The translations under genes and the position numbers were made by a program. This document shows positions 1-6,549 of a DNA stretch of 10,040 nucleotides, one piece after another (position 1 is the first letter of the stretch; each line of letters begins with the position of its first letter). Location of the stretch: the NCBI GenBank assembly GCA_030151165.1, contig JASLEM010000231.1, positions 1-10,040 of the forward strand, in the 5' to 3' direction. The notes beneath the pieces were generated by a model that was not told the DNA's origin, did not search any database, and was given only the letters and a program-made list of their open reading frames with translations. This stretch comes from Burkholderiaceae bacterium. Its GTDB lineage: Bacteria; Pseudomonadota; Gammaproteobacteria; Burkholderiales; Burkholderiaceae.

Positions 1-1125
1 GGCGTGTTGCGCGCCATCGCGCGGCTGCGCGCCGCGGCGGGGGCGCCGGCGGGCAATCCGTACCGCGTGTTCTCGGGAACGTCGGCCGGCGCGCTCAATG
101 CCGCCGCACTGGCGACTGCAGCGGACATGCCGGACGGCGGCCTCTCCCGGCTGGTCGACGTGTGGCAGAACATCCATGTGGAACAGGTCTACCGCACCGA
201 CTCGTTCGGCGTGATCCGCAGCGGCGCGCGCTGGCTGACGATGATGTCGATGGGCTGGGCGATCGCGCGCATGCGCAAGCTGCGGCCGCGCTCGCTGCTG
301 GACAACCGCCCGCTGCACGGCCTGCTGGCCGAGATGATCGACCTGCCGCGCGTCGAGCGCCTGATCGCCGACGGCCACCTCGACGCGCTGGCGGTGAGCG
401 CCTCGAGCTACAGCTCCGGCAGCCATGTGACGTTCTACGAGTCGGCGTCCGAGCTGCAGCCGTGGATTCGCTCGAACCGGCTCGCGGTGCGCGGGCCGAT
501 CACGATGGCGCACCTGCTCGCGTCGGCCGCGATCCCGTTCATGTTCCCCGCGATGCAGTTGCCGATCGCGGGCCAGGACGAGTGGTTCGGCGACGGCTCG
601 ATGCGCCAGACGGCGCCGATCTCGCCGGCGATCCACCTCGGCGCCGATCGCATCCTCGTGATCGGCGCCGGCCGCATGCGCGAGCCCGCGGGGCTGCGCG
701 CGAACGTGAGCACCGCGTACCCGTCGATCGCGCAGATCGGTGGCCACGCGCTCTCGAGCATCTTCCTTGACGCGCTGGCCGTCGATGCCGAGCGCCTGGA
801 GCGCATCAACACCACGCTCGCGCTGATCCCGGAGGAACTGCGCACGCACGCGTCGCTGCGGCCGGTGAAGCTGCTGCTGATCTCGCCGTCGGAGCGCATC
901 GACGACATCGCCGCGCGCCACCTCGGTACGCTGCCGGCGTCGATCCGCGCGCTGCTGGGCGCGATCGGCGTGCACAAGGATTCGGCCAGCGGCAGCGGCT
1001 CGGCGCTCGCGAGCTACCTGCTGTTCGAGGCCGAGTTCACGCGCGAGCTGATGGCGCTCGGCGACGCCGACACCCTGCGCCGCGCCGACGAGGTGCGCGA
1101 GTTCTTCGGGCTGCCGTCGACCTGA
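1..1125 (+). CDS. Patatin-like phospholipase family protein, 5'-truncated by window edge
   Basis: The reading frame is open from the first base and ends at TGA 1123-1125, so the true start lies upstream of the window. The nucleophile motif GTSAG is visible (serine codon at 82-84), followed by many small residues as in the nucleophile elbow of patatins. The second half of the Ser-Asp dyad fits the FGDGS segment (Asp codon 592-594), where the family usually has DGG or DGA. The N-terminal glycine-rich oxyanion loop expected before the serine is missing and presumably lies just outside. Family knowledge predicts a serine-type acyl hydrolase acting on phospholipids or other lipid esters; the substrate cannot be read from the sequence. 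No signal peptide or membrane segment can be judged without the N-terminus. The gene converges on the VOC gene, with 17 bases between the stop codons. Confidence 0.85.
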   Translation, partial: GVLRAIARLRAAAGAPAGNPYRVFSGTSAGALNAAALATAADMPDGGLSRLVDVWQNIHVEQVYRTDSFGVIRSGARWLTMMSMGWAIARMRKLRPRSLLDNRPLHGLLAEMIDLPRVERLIADGHLDALAVSASSYSSGSHVTFYESASELQPWIRSNRLAVRGPITMAHLLASAAIPFMFPAMQLPIAGQDEWFGDGSMRQTAPISPAIHLGADRILVIGAGRMREPAGLRANVSTAYPSIAQIGGHALSSIFLDALAVDAERLERINTTLALIPEELRTHASLRPVKLLLISPSERIDDIAARHLGTLPASIRALLGAIGVHKDSASGSGSALASYLLFEAEFTRELMALGDADTLRRADEVREFFGLPST

Positions 1126-1142
1126 CCGGCTCCGCGGCCGCG

Positions 1143-1622
1143 TCAGCCGCGCCGCGCGGCCTCGATCGTCGCGATGTCGATCTTGCGCATCTTCATCATC
1201 GCGGCGAACACGCGTTTGGCGGCCGCGCGATCGGGGTCGGTCATGGCGTCGGTGAGCGCGCGCGGCGTGATCTGCCACGACAGGCCCCAGCGATCCTTGC
1301 ACCAGCCGCACGCGCTTTCCTGGCCGCCGTTGCCGACGATCGCGTTCCACAGGCGGTCGGTCTCGGCCTGGTCGTCGGTCGCGATCTGGAACGAGAACGC
1401 CTCGCTGTGCTTGAACTGCGGCCCGCCGTTGAGGCCGATGCACGGGATGCCGACGACGGTGAACTCCACGGTCAGGACGTCGCCTTCGTGGCCGTCGGGA
1501 TAGTCGCCCGGCGCGCGGTGCACGGCGCCGACGGTGCTGTCGGGGAACGTGCTCGCGTAGAACCGCGCGGCCGCCTCGGCGTCGCGCTCGAACCACAGGC
1601 ACAGGGTGTTCTTGCTGACCAT
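1143..1622 (-). CDS. VOC superfamily protein, PhnB-like (3-dmu-9_3-mt domain)
   Basis: This 159-residue protein has the layout of the small PhnB-like branch of the vicinal-oxygen-chelate/glyoxalase fold. It opens with a beta strand and helix (LCLWFERDAEAAARFYAS), has GLNGGPQFKHSEAFSF in the middle and CGWCKDRWGLSWQI after it, and ends with a KMRKIDIATIEAA helix. These match my memory of the domain family named after 3-demethylubiquinone methyltransferase, which is not itself a methyltransferase. The biochemical role of most members is unknown, so no reaction is assigned. The frame continues upstream to 1754, but the ATG at 1622 is preferred: the family similarity begins there and an AAGGAG sits 7 bases before it. 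The HhH gene lies upstream on the same strand, 201 bases away, behind a probable terminator, so this gene is probably transcribed on its own. Confidence 0.85.
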   Translation of the reverse strand: MVSKNTLCLWFERDAEAAARFYASTFPDSTVGAVHRAPGDYPDGHEGDVLTVEFTVVGIPCIGLNGGPQFKHSEAFSFQIATDDQAETDRLWNAIVGNGGQESACGWCKDRWGLSWQITPRALTDAMTDPDRAAAKRVFAAMMKMRKIDIATIEAARRG

Positions 1623-1629
1623 GTCGTGT

Positions 1630-1635
1630 CTCCTT
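1630..1635 (-). promoter_or_regulatory. Ribosome binding site deciding the VOC gene start
   Basis: The minus strand reads AAGGAG here, 7 bases before the ATG at 1622. This near-consensus Shine-Dalgarno decides the start over the 44 extra in-frame codons reaching back to 1754. Confidence 0.75.
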
Positions 1636-1722
1636 GGAATCTTGAACTTGTCGGCGTCCCGGGGGCGCCTCGTCGCGGCAACCGCCATTCCCGATGCGCT
1701 GGCTGCGCCGGGCCGGAAACGA

Positions 1723-1756
1723 CCGTGCGCGCACTCCTCTCGAAGTGCGCGCACGG
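1723..1756. repeat. Perfect 12-bp inverted repeat built from two GTGCGCGCAC palindromes
   Basis: The arms 1723-1734 and 1745-1756 are exact reverse complements separated by the 10-base spacer TCCTCTCGAA. Each arm contains GTGCGCGCAC (1725-1734 and 1745-1754), which is its own reverse complement, so the element is also a direct repeat with a 20-base period. It lies about 100 bases before the VOC start and beyond the putative terminator of the HhH gene. It could be a paired operator for a dimeric regulator, a structured 5' leader of the VOC mRNA, or a second termination hairpin. The sequence alone does not choose between these. Confidence 0.6.
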
Positions 1757-1785
1757 ATGATCGCCGGCCATCGGCGCGGTGTCGA

Positions 1786-1814
1786 CGGCGGCCGGGCGCG
1801 AGGCCCGGCCGCCG
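1786..1814 (-). terminator. Strong GC hairpin after the HhH gene, probable terminator without a T tract
   Basis: Bases 1786-1797 and 1803-1814 form a perfect 12-bp GC-only stem with a 5-base loop, starting 10 bases beyond the stop codon of the HhH gene. No run of T follows on the minus strand, so it is not a textbook intrinsic terminator. Long GC stems without a T tract are common at gene ends in high-GC bacteria and may act with Rho or protect the 3' end of the mRNA. The position makes it likely to end the HhH transcript. Confidence 0.55.
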
Positions 1815-1823
1815 CGCGTCCTC

Positions 1824-2399
1824 TTACTTGGACGCGGCCGAGGCGGCCTTGGCGGCCTTCTTCGCGGCCTTGTCCGCCTTCTTGGCGTCGGCGGCAGCCT
1901 TCTTCAGTTCCTTGGCGCTGCTGGCCGGCGCGGCGGCGGCGGGCGCGGACGCGGTCGAGATCGTCGACGTCTTCACGAGCGTGCCGACCTTCGGGTTCGC
2001 GGTCGACGCGGCGGCGGCCGGCGCGGCGGTGGCGGTCGTGGCGACGGCCGGGGTCGCGGGCGCGGCGGGCGTCACGGGCGCCGGGGCGGTGGTCGCCTTG
2101 GTCGTCTTGGCCGGGGCGGTGGCCGGGGCCGGCGCGCCGCTGTAGGTCGTGCCGTTGACGGTCAGGCCGGCGGTCGACAGCTTGCCGGCGCTGGTGTTGC
2201 CGATGCCCTTGACGCGGTTGACGAGGTCCGGCCAGTCCTTGAAGGGGCCCTTGGCGCGCTCGTCGATGATCTTGGTGGCGATCGCGGGGCCGATGCCCTT
2301 GATCGCTTCGAGATCGGCCTGCGACGCATTGTTGGCGTCGGCGGCGAACACGGAGAAGGCGAAGAAGGCCAGCAGAGCGACCAGGATACGTTTGAACAT
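1824..2399 (-). CDS. Secreted ComEA-like helix-hairpin-helix DNA-binding protein with Lys/Ala-rich tail
   Basis: The 191-residue protein has a signal peptide at about residues 1-19 (MFKR, then a hydrophobic core, then VFA before the likely cleavage site). A helix-hairpin-helix region follows at about 22-80, with two KGIG hairpins at 34-37 and 64-67; this is the layout of ComEA-type proteins that bind DNA non-specifically. Residues 85-160 are Ala/Thr/Pro-rich linker, broken by a less repetitive patch near 137-150. Residues 163-191 are almost only Lys and Ala, like a histone H1 tail. The mature protein should be periplasmic. Role in DNA uptake is possible but not shown, since no other competence gene is present. 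The ATG at 2399 is preferred over longer in-frame starts because the signal peptide begins there and GAGGA lies 6 bases upstream. I see no convincing promoter in the 220-base gap before it. Confidence 0.8.
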   Translation of the reverse strand: MFKRILVALLAFFAFSVFAADANNASQADLEAIKGIGPAIATKIIDERAKGPFKDWPDLVNRVKGIGNTSAGKLSTAGLTVNGTTYSGAPAPATAPAKTTKATTAPAPVTPAAPATPAVATTATAAPAAAASTANPKVGTLVKTSTISTASAPAAAAPASSAKELKKAAADAKKADKAAKKAAKAASAASK

Positions 2400-2619
2400 G
2401 GGGCGTCCTCGAATGATGAAGGCGTTTTGAGCGCGAAGGGGCGCTGCGACCCGGTGCGGCGCGAAACGCGCTGCATGACCCGACAACGCATTCTCGGCGC
2501 CCCACGTTGACCCTCTCTTCACAAATCGGAAGAGGCGGGGCATCGTTCTTGTGACTGTGTGTTCCGGCCCACGCAAGCGCGCATCAACGCACGCGGGAAA
2601 CGGGCGCGCCGATCCGCGT

Positions 2620-3543
2620 TCAGGCGGTGCCCGCGTCCTCGACGGCTTTCAGCAGGCCCGCGTAGATCGACGTCGGAGCGGGCTTCGCGCTCCAGTCCGC
2701 GTGCCAGTGGACGCCGAGGTGGCGCTCGATCGACAGCGCGTGGAGATCCAGCGCGAGGTTGCGGCGCGCGCCGAAGAACGTGGCGGTGTCGCCGTACAGC
2801 AGCGAGGTCGGATCGCGCAGCGGGTCGAGCAGGCGCCCCGGATGCACGGTGATGCCCAGCTCGGCGCATGTCGCGTCGCTCAACAGGATCCAGGGGCGGA
2901 AGGTCTCGAGCGCGACCGCCTTGCGCACCAGCGCCGTGCCCCAGCTCGGGCCGGGCAGGTAGACGACGGCGTTGTCGGCGAAGCCGTGGCGCTCGCGTCG
3001 GAAGACGAACGCCGCGGGGCCGCACAGCGTGCCGAAGTCCGCCAGGAAGCAGGTGTCGAGCCCGCAGGCGACGCTCGGCTGCGTGTAGTGCTCGTGCGGG
3101 ATGAGCAGGCGGGCGATGTCGGCGCGGTAGCCCGGGTCGGCGGCGAAGCCCGGGAACAGGCGCGACGAGTGCATGTAGGTCAGCCCGAACTGCTCGTGGT
3201 CCCAGGCCTTGCGGCGCGTCCACGCCGGCCGCACGACGCGATGCAGCGCGTGCCCGGCGCGGCGCAGGCGCTCGAAGCGCGGCTCGGCGTCGACGCGGCG
3301 CGCGCCGACGTGGCGCTCGATCAGCCGGTTCAGCGAGAAGCCGCGCACCGTGATGCGCGGGTGCGACTTCAGCCACTGCAGCTCGGGGTGGCCGATGGCG
3401 CTCCAGGTGTCCTCGTCCAGCCAGAGCTCGTAGCTCGACTCGGGGTGGTGGCGCAGGAAGCTGCGGAAATGCAGCTGCGCGACGAGCGGCAGCTCGCCCG
3501 ACCAGTAGCCGAAGAACGTCGGCGGCGACGATCCGGGGCCCAT
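2620..3543 (-). CDS. Putative glycosyltransferase, GT32-like (DXD-type sugar transferase fold)
   Basis: This 307-residue cytoplasmic-looking protein has no signal peptide or membrane helix. The opening, FFGYWSGELP then RSFLRHHP and YELWLDED, resembles the start of the GT-A glycosyltransferases with a DXD sugar-binding region (capsule or LPS GT32-like enzymes). The segment at 140-170 (YRADIARLL, then GLDTCFLADF) lines up with the usual arginine/aspartate helix followed by Y-x-D-x-D. Here the second Asp of DXD would be Cys165, so the metal-binding motif looks degenerate, or my alignment is off. A role in adding a sugar to LPS or another surface glycan is inferred from the neighbouring heptose genes. 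The gene starts 7 bases after the stop of the upstream glycosyltransferase, so the two are almost surely co-transcribed; GAAGGAA at the end of that gene probably serves as its ribosome binding site. Acceptor and donor are unknown. Confidence 0.6.
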   Translation of the reverse strand: MGPGSSPPTFFGYWSGELPLVAQLHFRSFLRHHPESSYELWLDEDTWSAIGHPELQWLKSHPRITVRGFSLNRLIERHVGARRVDAEPRFERLRRAGHALHRVVRPAWTRRKAWDHEQFGLTYMHSSRLFPGFAADPGYRADIARLLIPHEHYTQPSVACGLDTCFLADFGTLCGPAAFVFRRERHGFADNAVVYLPGPSWGTALVRKAVALETFRPWILLSDATCAELGITVHPGRLLDPLRDPTSLLYGDTATFFGARRNLALDLHALSIERHLGVHWHADWSAKPAPTSIYAGLLKAVEDAGTA

Positions 3544-3550
3544 CGGGCGG

Positions 3551-4297
3551 TCATTCCTTCCAGTGCTCGGCGATCCACGGCGACGCCTTCGCGTGGCGCC
3601 AGTTGCCGTTGCTGCGCCCGGCCAGGGCGTCGGGCGGGTTCATCACGCCGTGGAAGACGACGATGCGCGCGCCCTTCGGGATCGACGGCGCGCGCAGGTA
3701 GTTCAGCGGGAAGCGCGCGATGCTGTGGTACTTGAAGCTCGCGCACCACGGCGCGGGCCAGTACTTCAGCTTGCCCTGGTCGTACAGCACGGCCGACAGG
3801 TAGGCCTGCTCGTTGCGGTAGGCCGCGCGCATCGCGGCGGACTCGGCACGGAACTTCGCGAGGACGTCGGCGTGCGCGCCGATCTCGAACCGGTAGACCG
3901 ACGAGTTGCCGGTGATGCGCCACGGCCGCTTCCAGTCGTGGATGATGAGGAACTCGCCGGGGTACTGGAAGAACGGCGTGATGTCGTCGACGATCACGAT
4001 GTCGATGTCGAGGAACAGCGCCGTCCCCTTGAGGCCGTGCAGGTCGGCCTCGAAGGTGGTGAGCTTCTTCCAGCCGCGCTCGGGCAGGCCGTCGGGCAGC
4101 GCGAGGTCGGGGATCGGCAGGCAGCGCACTTCGGGGCGGATGCCTTCGTCGGAGTCGGTCAGGCAGACGAACTGGAACTCGCCGCGCAGGTGACGGCTCA
4201 CCATCCCGTAGAGACGGTTGACGTATTCGGGGCCGTACTTCGTGCCCCACTTCATGCACATGACGATGCGCGGAGCGGTCTTGGCGTCGGAACTCAT
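3551..4297 (-). CDS. Putative glycosyltransferase with DXD motif, first gene of a two-gene operon
   Basis: This soluble 248-residue protein has GT-A features: a first strand RIVMCMKWG near residue 10, FVCLTD near 43-48, a clear DXD motif in FLDIDI (Asp97 and Asp99) followed by VDD, and a late FHG (His216) that could complete metal or phosphate binding. The NEQAYLS segment at 162-168 resembles the D/N-E/Q helix common in GT8-like sugar transferases. I recognise the general fold, not a characterised subfamily, so donor and acceptor stay unassigned. The ATG at 4297 is chosen over the upstream start at 4360 because AAGGA lies 4 bases before it and the extra 21 residues are Pro/Arg-rich and unlike a domain. 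It is the promoter-proximal gene of the pair with the glycosyltransferase at 2620-3543 and is divergent from gmhA. Confidence 0.7.
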   Translation of the reverse strand: MSSDAKTAPRIVMCMKWGTKYGPEYVNRLYGMVSRHLRGEFQFVCLTDSDEGIRPEVRCLPIPDLALPDGLPERGWKKLTTFEADLHGLKGTALFLDIDIVIVDDITPFFQYPGEFLIIHDWKRPWRITGNSSVYRFEIGAHADVLAKFRAESAAMRAAYRNEQAYLSAVLYDQGKLKYWPAPWCASFKYHSIARFPLNYLRAPSIPKGARIVVFHGVMNPPDALAGRSNGNWRHAKASPWIAEHWKE

Positions 4298-4464
4298 CTT
4301 TTCCTTGGGTCTGCGGCGGGGCGGTGGCGTCGGCCCGCGGTCGGCGCAACGGATCTTCACCCGGAAACCCGGCCGCGCCGGCGAGATTATGGCGCCCGCC
4401 CCATGGATAATCGGCCGGACTGTTCCGGCGCCGCGCGCCGACCGATTCCTGAGACGGCCCCGCC
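4298..4464. promoter_or_regulatory. Divergent intergenic region, probable back-to-back promoters
   Basis: This 167-base gap separates two genes that start in opposite directions, so it should hold a promoter for each. An AT-richer pocket at 4384-4411 stands out in GC-rich DNA. It carries a plus-strand GATAAT (4406-4411) and a minus-strand CATAAT (4391-4386), each matching the -10 consensus at five of six bases. I found no good -35 hexamer at the usual distance for either, so exact promoters are uncertain. Confidence 0.4.
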
Positions 4465-5034
4465 ATGACTTCGCTATTCCTCCGCAACCTTGACGAGCAC
4501 AAGGAACTGATGTCCCGCCTGCACCTGCTCGAGGCGGACATCCAGGCCGCCGGCGTGCAGCTCGCGCGCGTGCTGACCGGCGGCGGCAAGCTGATGTTCT
4601 GCGGCAACGGCGGCTCCGCGGCCGACTCGCAGCACCTGGCCTCCGAGCTCACCGGCCGCTTCATCAAGGATCGCCGCCCGCTCGCCGGCATCGCGCTGAG
4701 CACCGACAGCTCCGCGCTCACCTGCATCGGCAACGACTACTCGTTCGAGCACGTCTTCGCGCGGCAGCTCGTCGCGCTCGGCCGCGCGGGCGACGGCCTC
4801 GTCGCGATCTCGACGTCCGGCAACTCGGGCAACGTGATCCGCGCCGTCGAGGCCGCCAAGGAGATCGGCATCTTCACGCTGGGCCTGCTCGGGCGCGACG
4901 GCGGCCAGCTCGCGAAGCTGTGCGACGCGGCCATCGTCGTGCCGCACGACGTCACCGCGCGCATCCAGGAAGGCCACATCCTGATCGGCCATACGCTGTG
5001 CGGCCTGATCGAGTCCGAGATGGGCCTGGCCTGA
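4465..5034 (+). CDS. gmhA: Sedoheptulose 7-phosphate isomerase GmhA
   Basis: This cytoplasmic enzyme converts D-sedoheptulose 7-phosphate to D-glycero-D-manno-heptose 7-phosphate, the first committed step of LPS inner-core heptose synthesis. The protein has 189 residues, normal for the family, and is a single SIS sugar-phosphate isomerase domain. Visible motifs are CGNGGSAADSQHLASEL (46-62), STSGNSGNV (117-124) and RIQEGHILIGHTLC (166-179). His57, Glu61, Gln168 and His176 have the spacing of the zinc and catalytic residues of E. coli GmhA (His61, Glu65, Gln172, His180), so the active site looks complete. The ATG at 4465 begins the family alignment; only a weak GAGACGG lies upstream. Its stop codon shares one base with the start of rfaE1, making it the first gene of a translationally coupled heptose operon. 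Confidence 0.95.
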   Translation: MTSLFLRNLDEHKELMSRLHLLEADIQAAGVQLARVLTGGGKLMFCGNGGSAADSQHLASELTGRFIKDRRPLAGIALSTDSSALTCIGNDYSFEHVFARQLVALGRAGDGLVAISTSGNSGNVIRAVEAAKEIGIFTLGLLGRDGGQLAKLCDAAIVVPHDVTARIQEGHILIGHTLCGLIESEMGLA

Positions 5035-5990
5035 TGGCGCCCCCGGAAGCATCGACCGTGGCGTTCCCGTCGCGCGACGCGCTGGCCGGCTGCCGCGTGC
5101 TGGTGGTCGGCGACGTGATGCTGGACCGCTACTGGTACGGCGCAGTCGACCGCATCTCGCCCGAGGCGCCGGTGCCGGTGGTGCGCGTCGAGCGCGAGGA
5201 GGAGCGCCTCGGCGGCGCGGCCAACGTCGCGCTCAACGTGCGCACGCTCGGCGCGCGCGTCACGCTGCTGACGGTCGTCGGCCAGGACGAGGCCGCGCGC
5301 AAGCTGCGCGAGCTGCTGCACGCGCGCGGCGTCGAGACCGCACTGCGCGACGACCCGAAGCTGTCGACCATCGTCAAGCTGCGCGTGATCGGCCGCGCGC
5401 AGCAGCTGATCCGCGTCGATTTCGAGAACGAGCCTGACCACGAAGTGCTGGGCCAGATGCTCGACACCTTCGCCGAACAGCTCCCGCTGCACGACCTCGT
5501 GCTGTTCTCCGACTACGGCAAGGGCGGCCTCGCGCACATCCCGCGCATGATCGACGTCGCACGGAAGGCCGGCAAGACGATCCTCGTCGACCCGAAGGGC
5601 AGCGACTACGCGCGCTACGCCGGCGCCAGCGTCATCACGCCCAACCGCGCCGAGCTCGCGCAGGTCACGGGCGCCTGGCGCGACGAGGCTGACCTGCGCG
5701 CCAGGGTCGACGCGCTGCGCGCGAAGATCGGCGTCGAGGCCGTGCTGCTGACGCGCTCGGAAGACGGCATGACGCTGTTCGATGCCGAAGGCGCCACGCA
5801 CGAGGCCGTGCGCGCGCTGGAGGTGTTCGACGTCACCGGCGCCGGCGACACCGTCATCGCCGTGCTGGCCACGCTGCTGGCCGCGGGCATGCCGATCAAG
5901 CAGGCCATGCGGCTCGCGAACAAGGCGGGCGGCATCGTCGTCGGCAAGTTCGGGACGTCGACGGTCAGCTACGAGGAACTGGCCGAATGA
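5034..5990 (+). CDS. rfaE1: D-glycero-beta-D-manno-heptose 7-phosphate kinase (HldE domain I, stand-alone)
   Basis: The 318-residue PfkB/ribokinase-family kinase phosphorylates heptose 7-phosphate at C1 to give the 1,7-bisphosphate, using ATP in the cytoplasm. Family marks are VVGDVMLDRYWYG (24-36) with RISPEAPVPVV, the glycine-rich LGGAANVALN (59-68), VDPKGSDYARYAGA (185-198), ITPNRAEL, and the PfkB signature DVTGAGD (266-272), whose last Asp is the catalytic base. In E. coli this domain is fused to the adenylyltransferase as HldE; here the halves are separate genes, also called hldA and hldC. The start is the ATG at 5034, overlapping the gmhA TGA by one base. The frame is open further upstream (to 4920), but that stretch is a shadow inside gmhA. 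It ends in an ATGA overlap with rfaE2. Confidence 0.95.
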   Translation: MAPPEASTVAFPSRDALAGCRVLVVGDVMLDRYWYGAVDRISPEAPVPVVRVEREEERLGGAANVALNVRTLGARVTLLTVVGQDEAARKLRELLHARGVETALRDDPKLSTIVKLRVIGRAQQLIRVDFENEPDHEVLGQMLDTFAEQLPLHDLVLFSDYGKGGLAHIPRMIDVARKAGKTILVDPKGSDYARYAGASVITPNRAELAQVTGAWRDEADLRARVDALRAKIGVEAVLLTRSEDGMTLFDAEGATHEAVRALEVFDVTGAGDTVIAVLATLLAAGMPIKQAMRLANKAGGIVVGKFGTSTVSYEELAE

Positions 5991-6499
5991 GCGGCCTCGC
6001 CTGGGCGCTCGAGGACAAGCTGGTCGACGCCGCGGCGCTCGACGACGCCGCGCTGGCCGAGCGGCTCGCCGCGCTGCCGCGGCCGCTGGTCTTCACGAAC
6101 GGCGTGTTCGACGTGCTGCACCGCGGCCACGTCGCCTACCTGCACGCGGCGCGCCAGGCCGGCGGCAGCCTGATCGTCGCGGTCAACACCGACGCTTCGG
6201 CGCGCGGCCTCGGCAAGGGGCCGGAGCGGCCGCTCAACCGCGACATCGACCGCGCGCTGGTGCTGGCCGGCCTCGCGAGCGTCGACGCCGTCACCTTCTT
6301 CGCCGAGCCGACGCCGGTGGCGCTGCTGGCGCGCGTGAAGCCCGATCTCTACGTCAAGGGCGGCGACTACGACATGGAGACGCTCGCCGAGACCGCGCTG
6401 GTGCGCTCGTGGGGCGGCCGCGCGCTGGCGATCCCGTTCGTGGCGGGCTACTCGACGACGGCGCTGGTGCGCAGCATCCGCGGCGAGCGGGGCGGCTGA
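5987..6499 (+). CDS. rfaE2: D-glycero-beta-D-manno-heptose 1-phosphate adenylyltransferase (HldE domain II, stand-alone)
   Basis: The 170-residue cytoplasmic nucleotidyltransferase transfers AMP from ATP to heptose 1-phosphate, giving ADP-D-glycero-beta-D-manno-heptose. It shows the cytidylyltransferase-like signature TNGVFDVLHRGHVAYL (37-52) with the nucleotide-binding HxGH as HRGH (45-48), then VAVNTDAS (64-71), YVKGGDY (122-128) and GYSTTALV (154-161), matching the C-terminal half of E. coli HldE. The ATG overlaps the rfaE1 stop as ATGA, so translation is probably coupled. The GmhB phosphatase, which acts between the kinase and this enzyme, and the HldD epimerase that follows it are not in the window. 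The N-terminal 30 residues are a helical extension before the catalytic domain. Confidence 0.95.
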   Translation: MSGLAWALEDKLVDAAALDDAALAERLAALPRPLVFTNGVFDVLHRGHVAYLHAARQAGGSLIVAVNTDASARGLGKGPERPLNRDIDRALVLAGLASVDAVTFFAEPTPVALLARVKPDLYVKGGDYDMETLAETALVRSWGGRALAIPFVAGYSTTALVRSIRGERGG

Positions 6500-6536
6500 A
6501 CGCCGCACGCCGCGTATCGGCGCATTGGCGCGACCC

Positions 6537-6540
6537 GAGG
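6537..6540 (+). promoter_or_regulatory. Ribosome binding site bearing on the GNAT gene start
   Basis: GAGG lies 3 bases before the ATG at 6544 and 9 bases before the in-frame ATG at 6550. The second spacing is closer to the usual range, so 6550 is preferred, but both starts remain possible and differ by two residues. Confidence 0.5.
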
Positions 6541-6549
6541 ACGATGCCG

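Noticed and set aside
1623..1754. An N-terminal extension of the VOC protein by 44 residues
   Set aside because: Family similarity starts at the inner ATG, which has a near-perfect AAGGAG; the extension overlaps the palindromic element.
2456..2474. A GCGGCGCG-AAA-CGCGCTGC stem in the leader of the HhH gene
   Set aside because: On the transcribed (minus) strand the one imperfect pair becomes an A-C mismatch and the 3-base loop is tight; too weak to call a regulatory structure.
2507..2512. A plus-strand TTGACC resembling a -35 box in the gap upstream of the HhH gene
   Set aside because: No -10-like hexamer lies at the right distance, and it would point into the antisense of the glycosyltransferase gene.
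2551..3735. A 394-codon plus-strand open frame opposite the glycosyltransferase pair
   Set aside because: It crosses the junction of two tightly packed minus-strand genes and gives a low-complexity Arg/Ala/Val product without motifs.
4737..5801. A 354-codon minus-strand open frame opposite gmhA and rfaE1
   Set aside because: Both plus-strand genes have complete active-site motifs; the antisense product shows none.
6508..6522. A small CGCCG/CGGCG hairpin between rfaE2 and the GNAT gene
   Set aside because: Five base pairs with no T tract is expected by chance in DNA this GC-rich.
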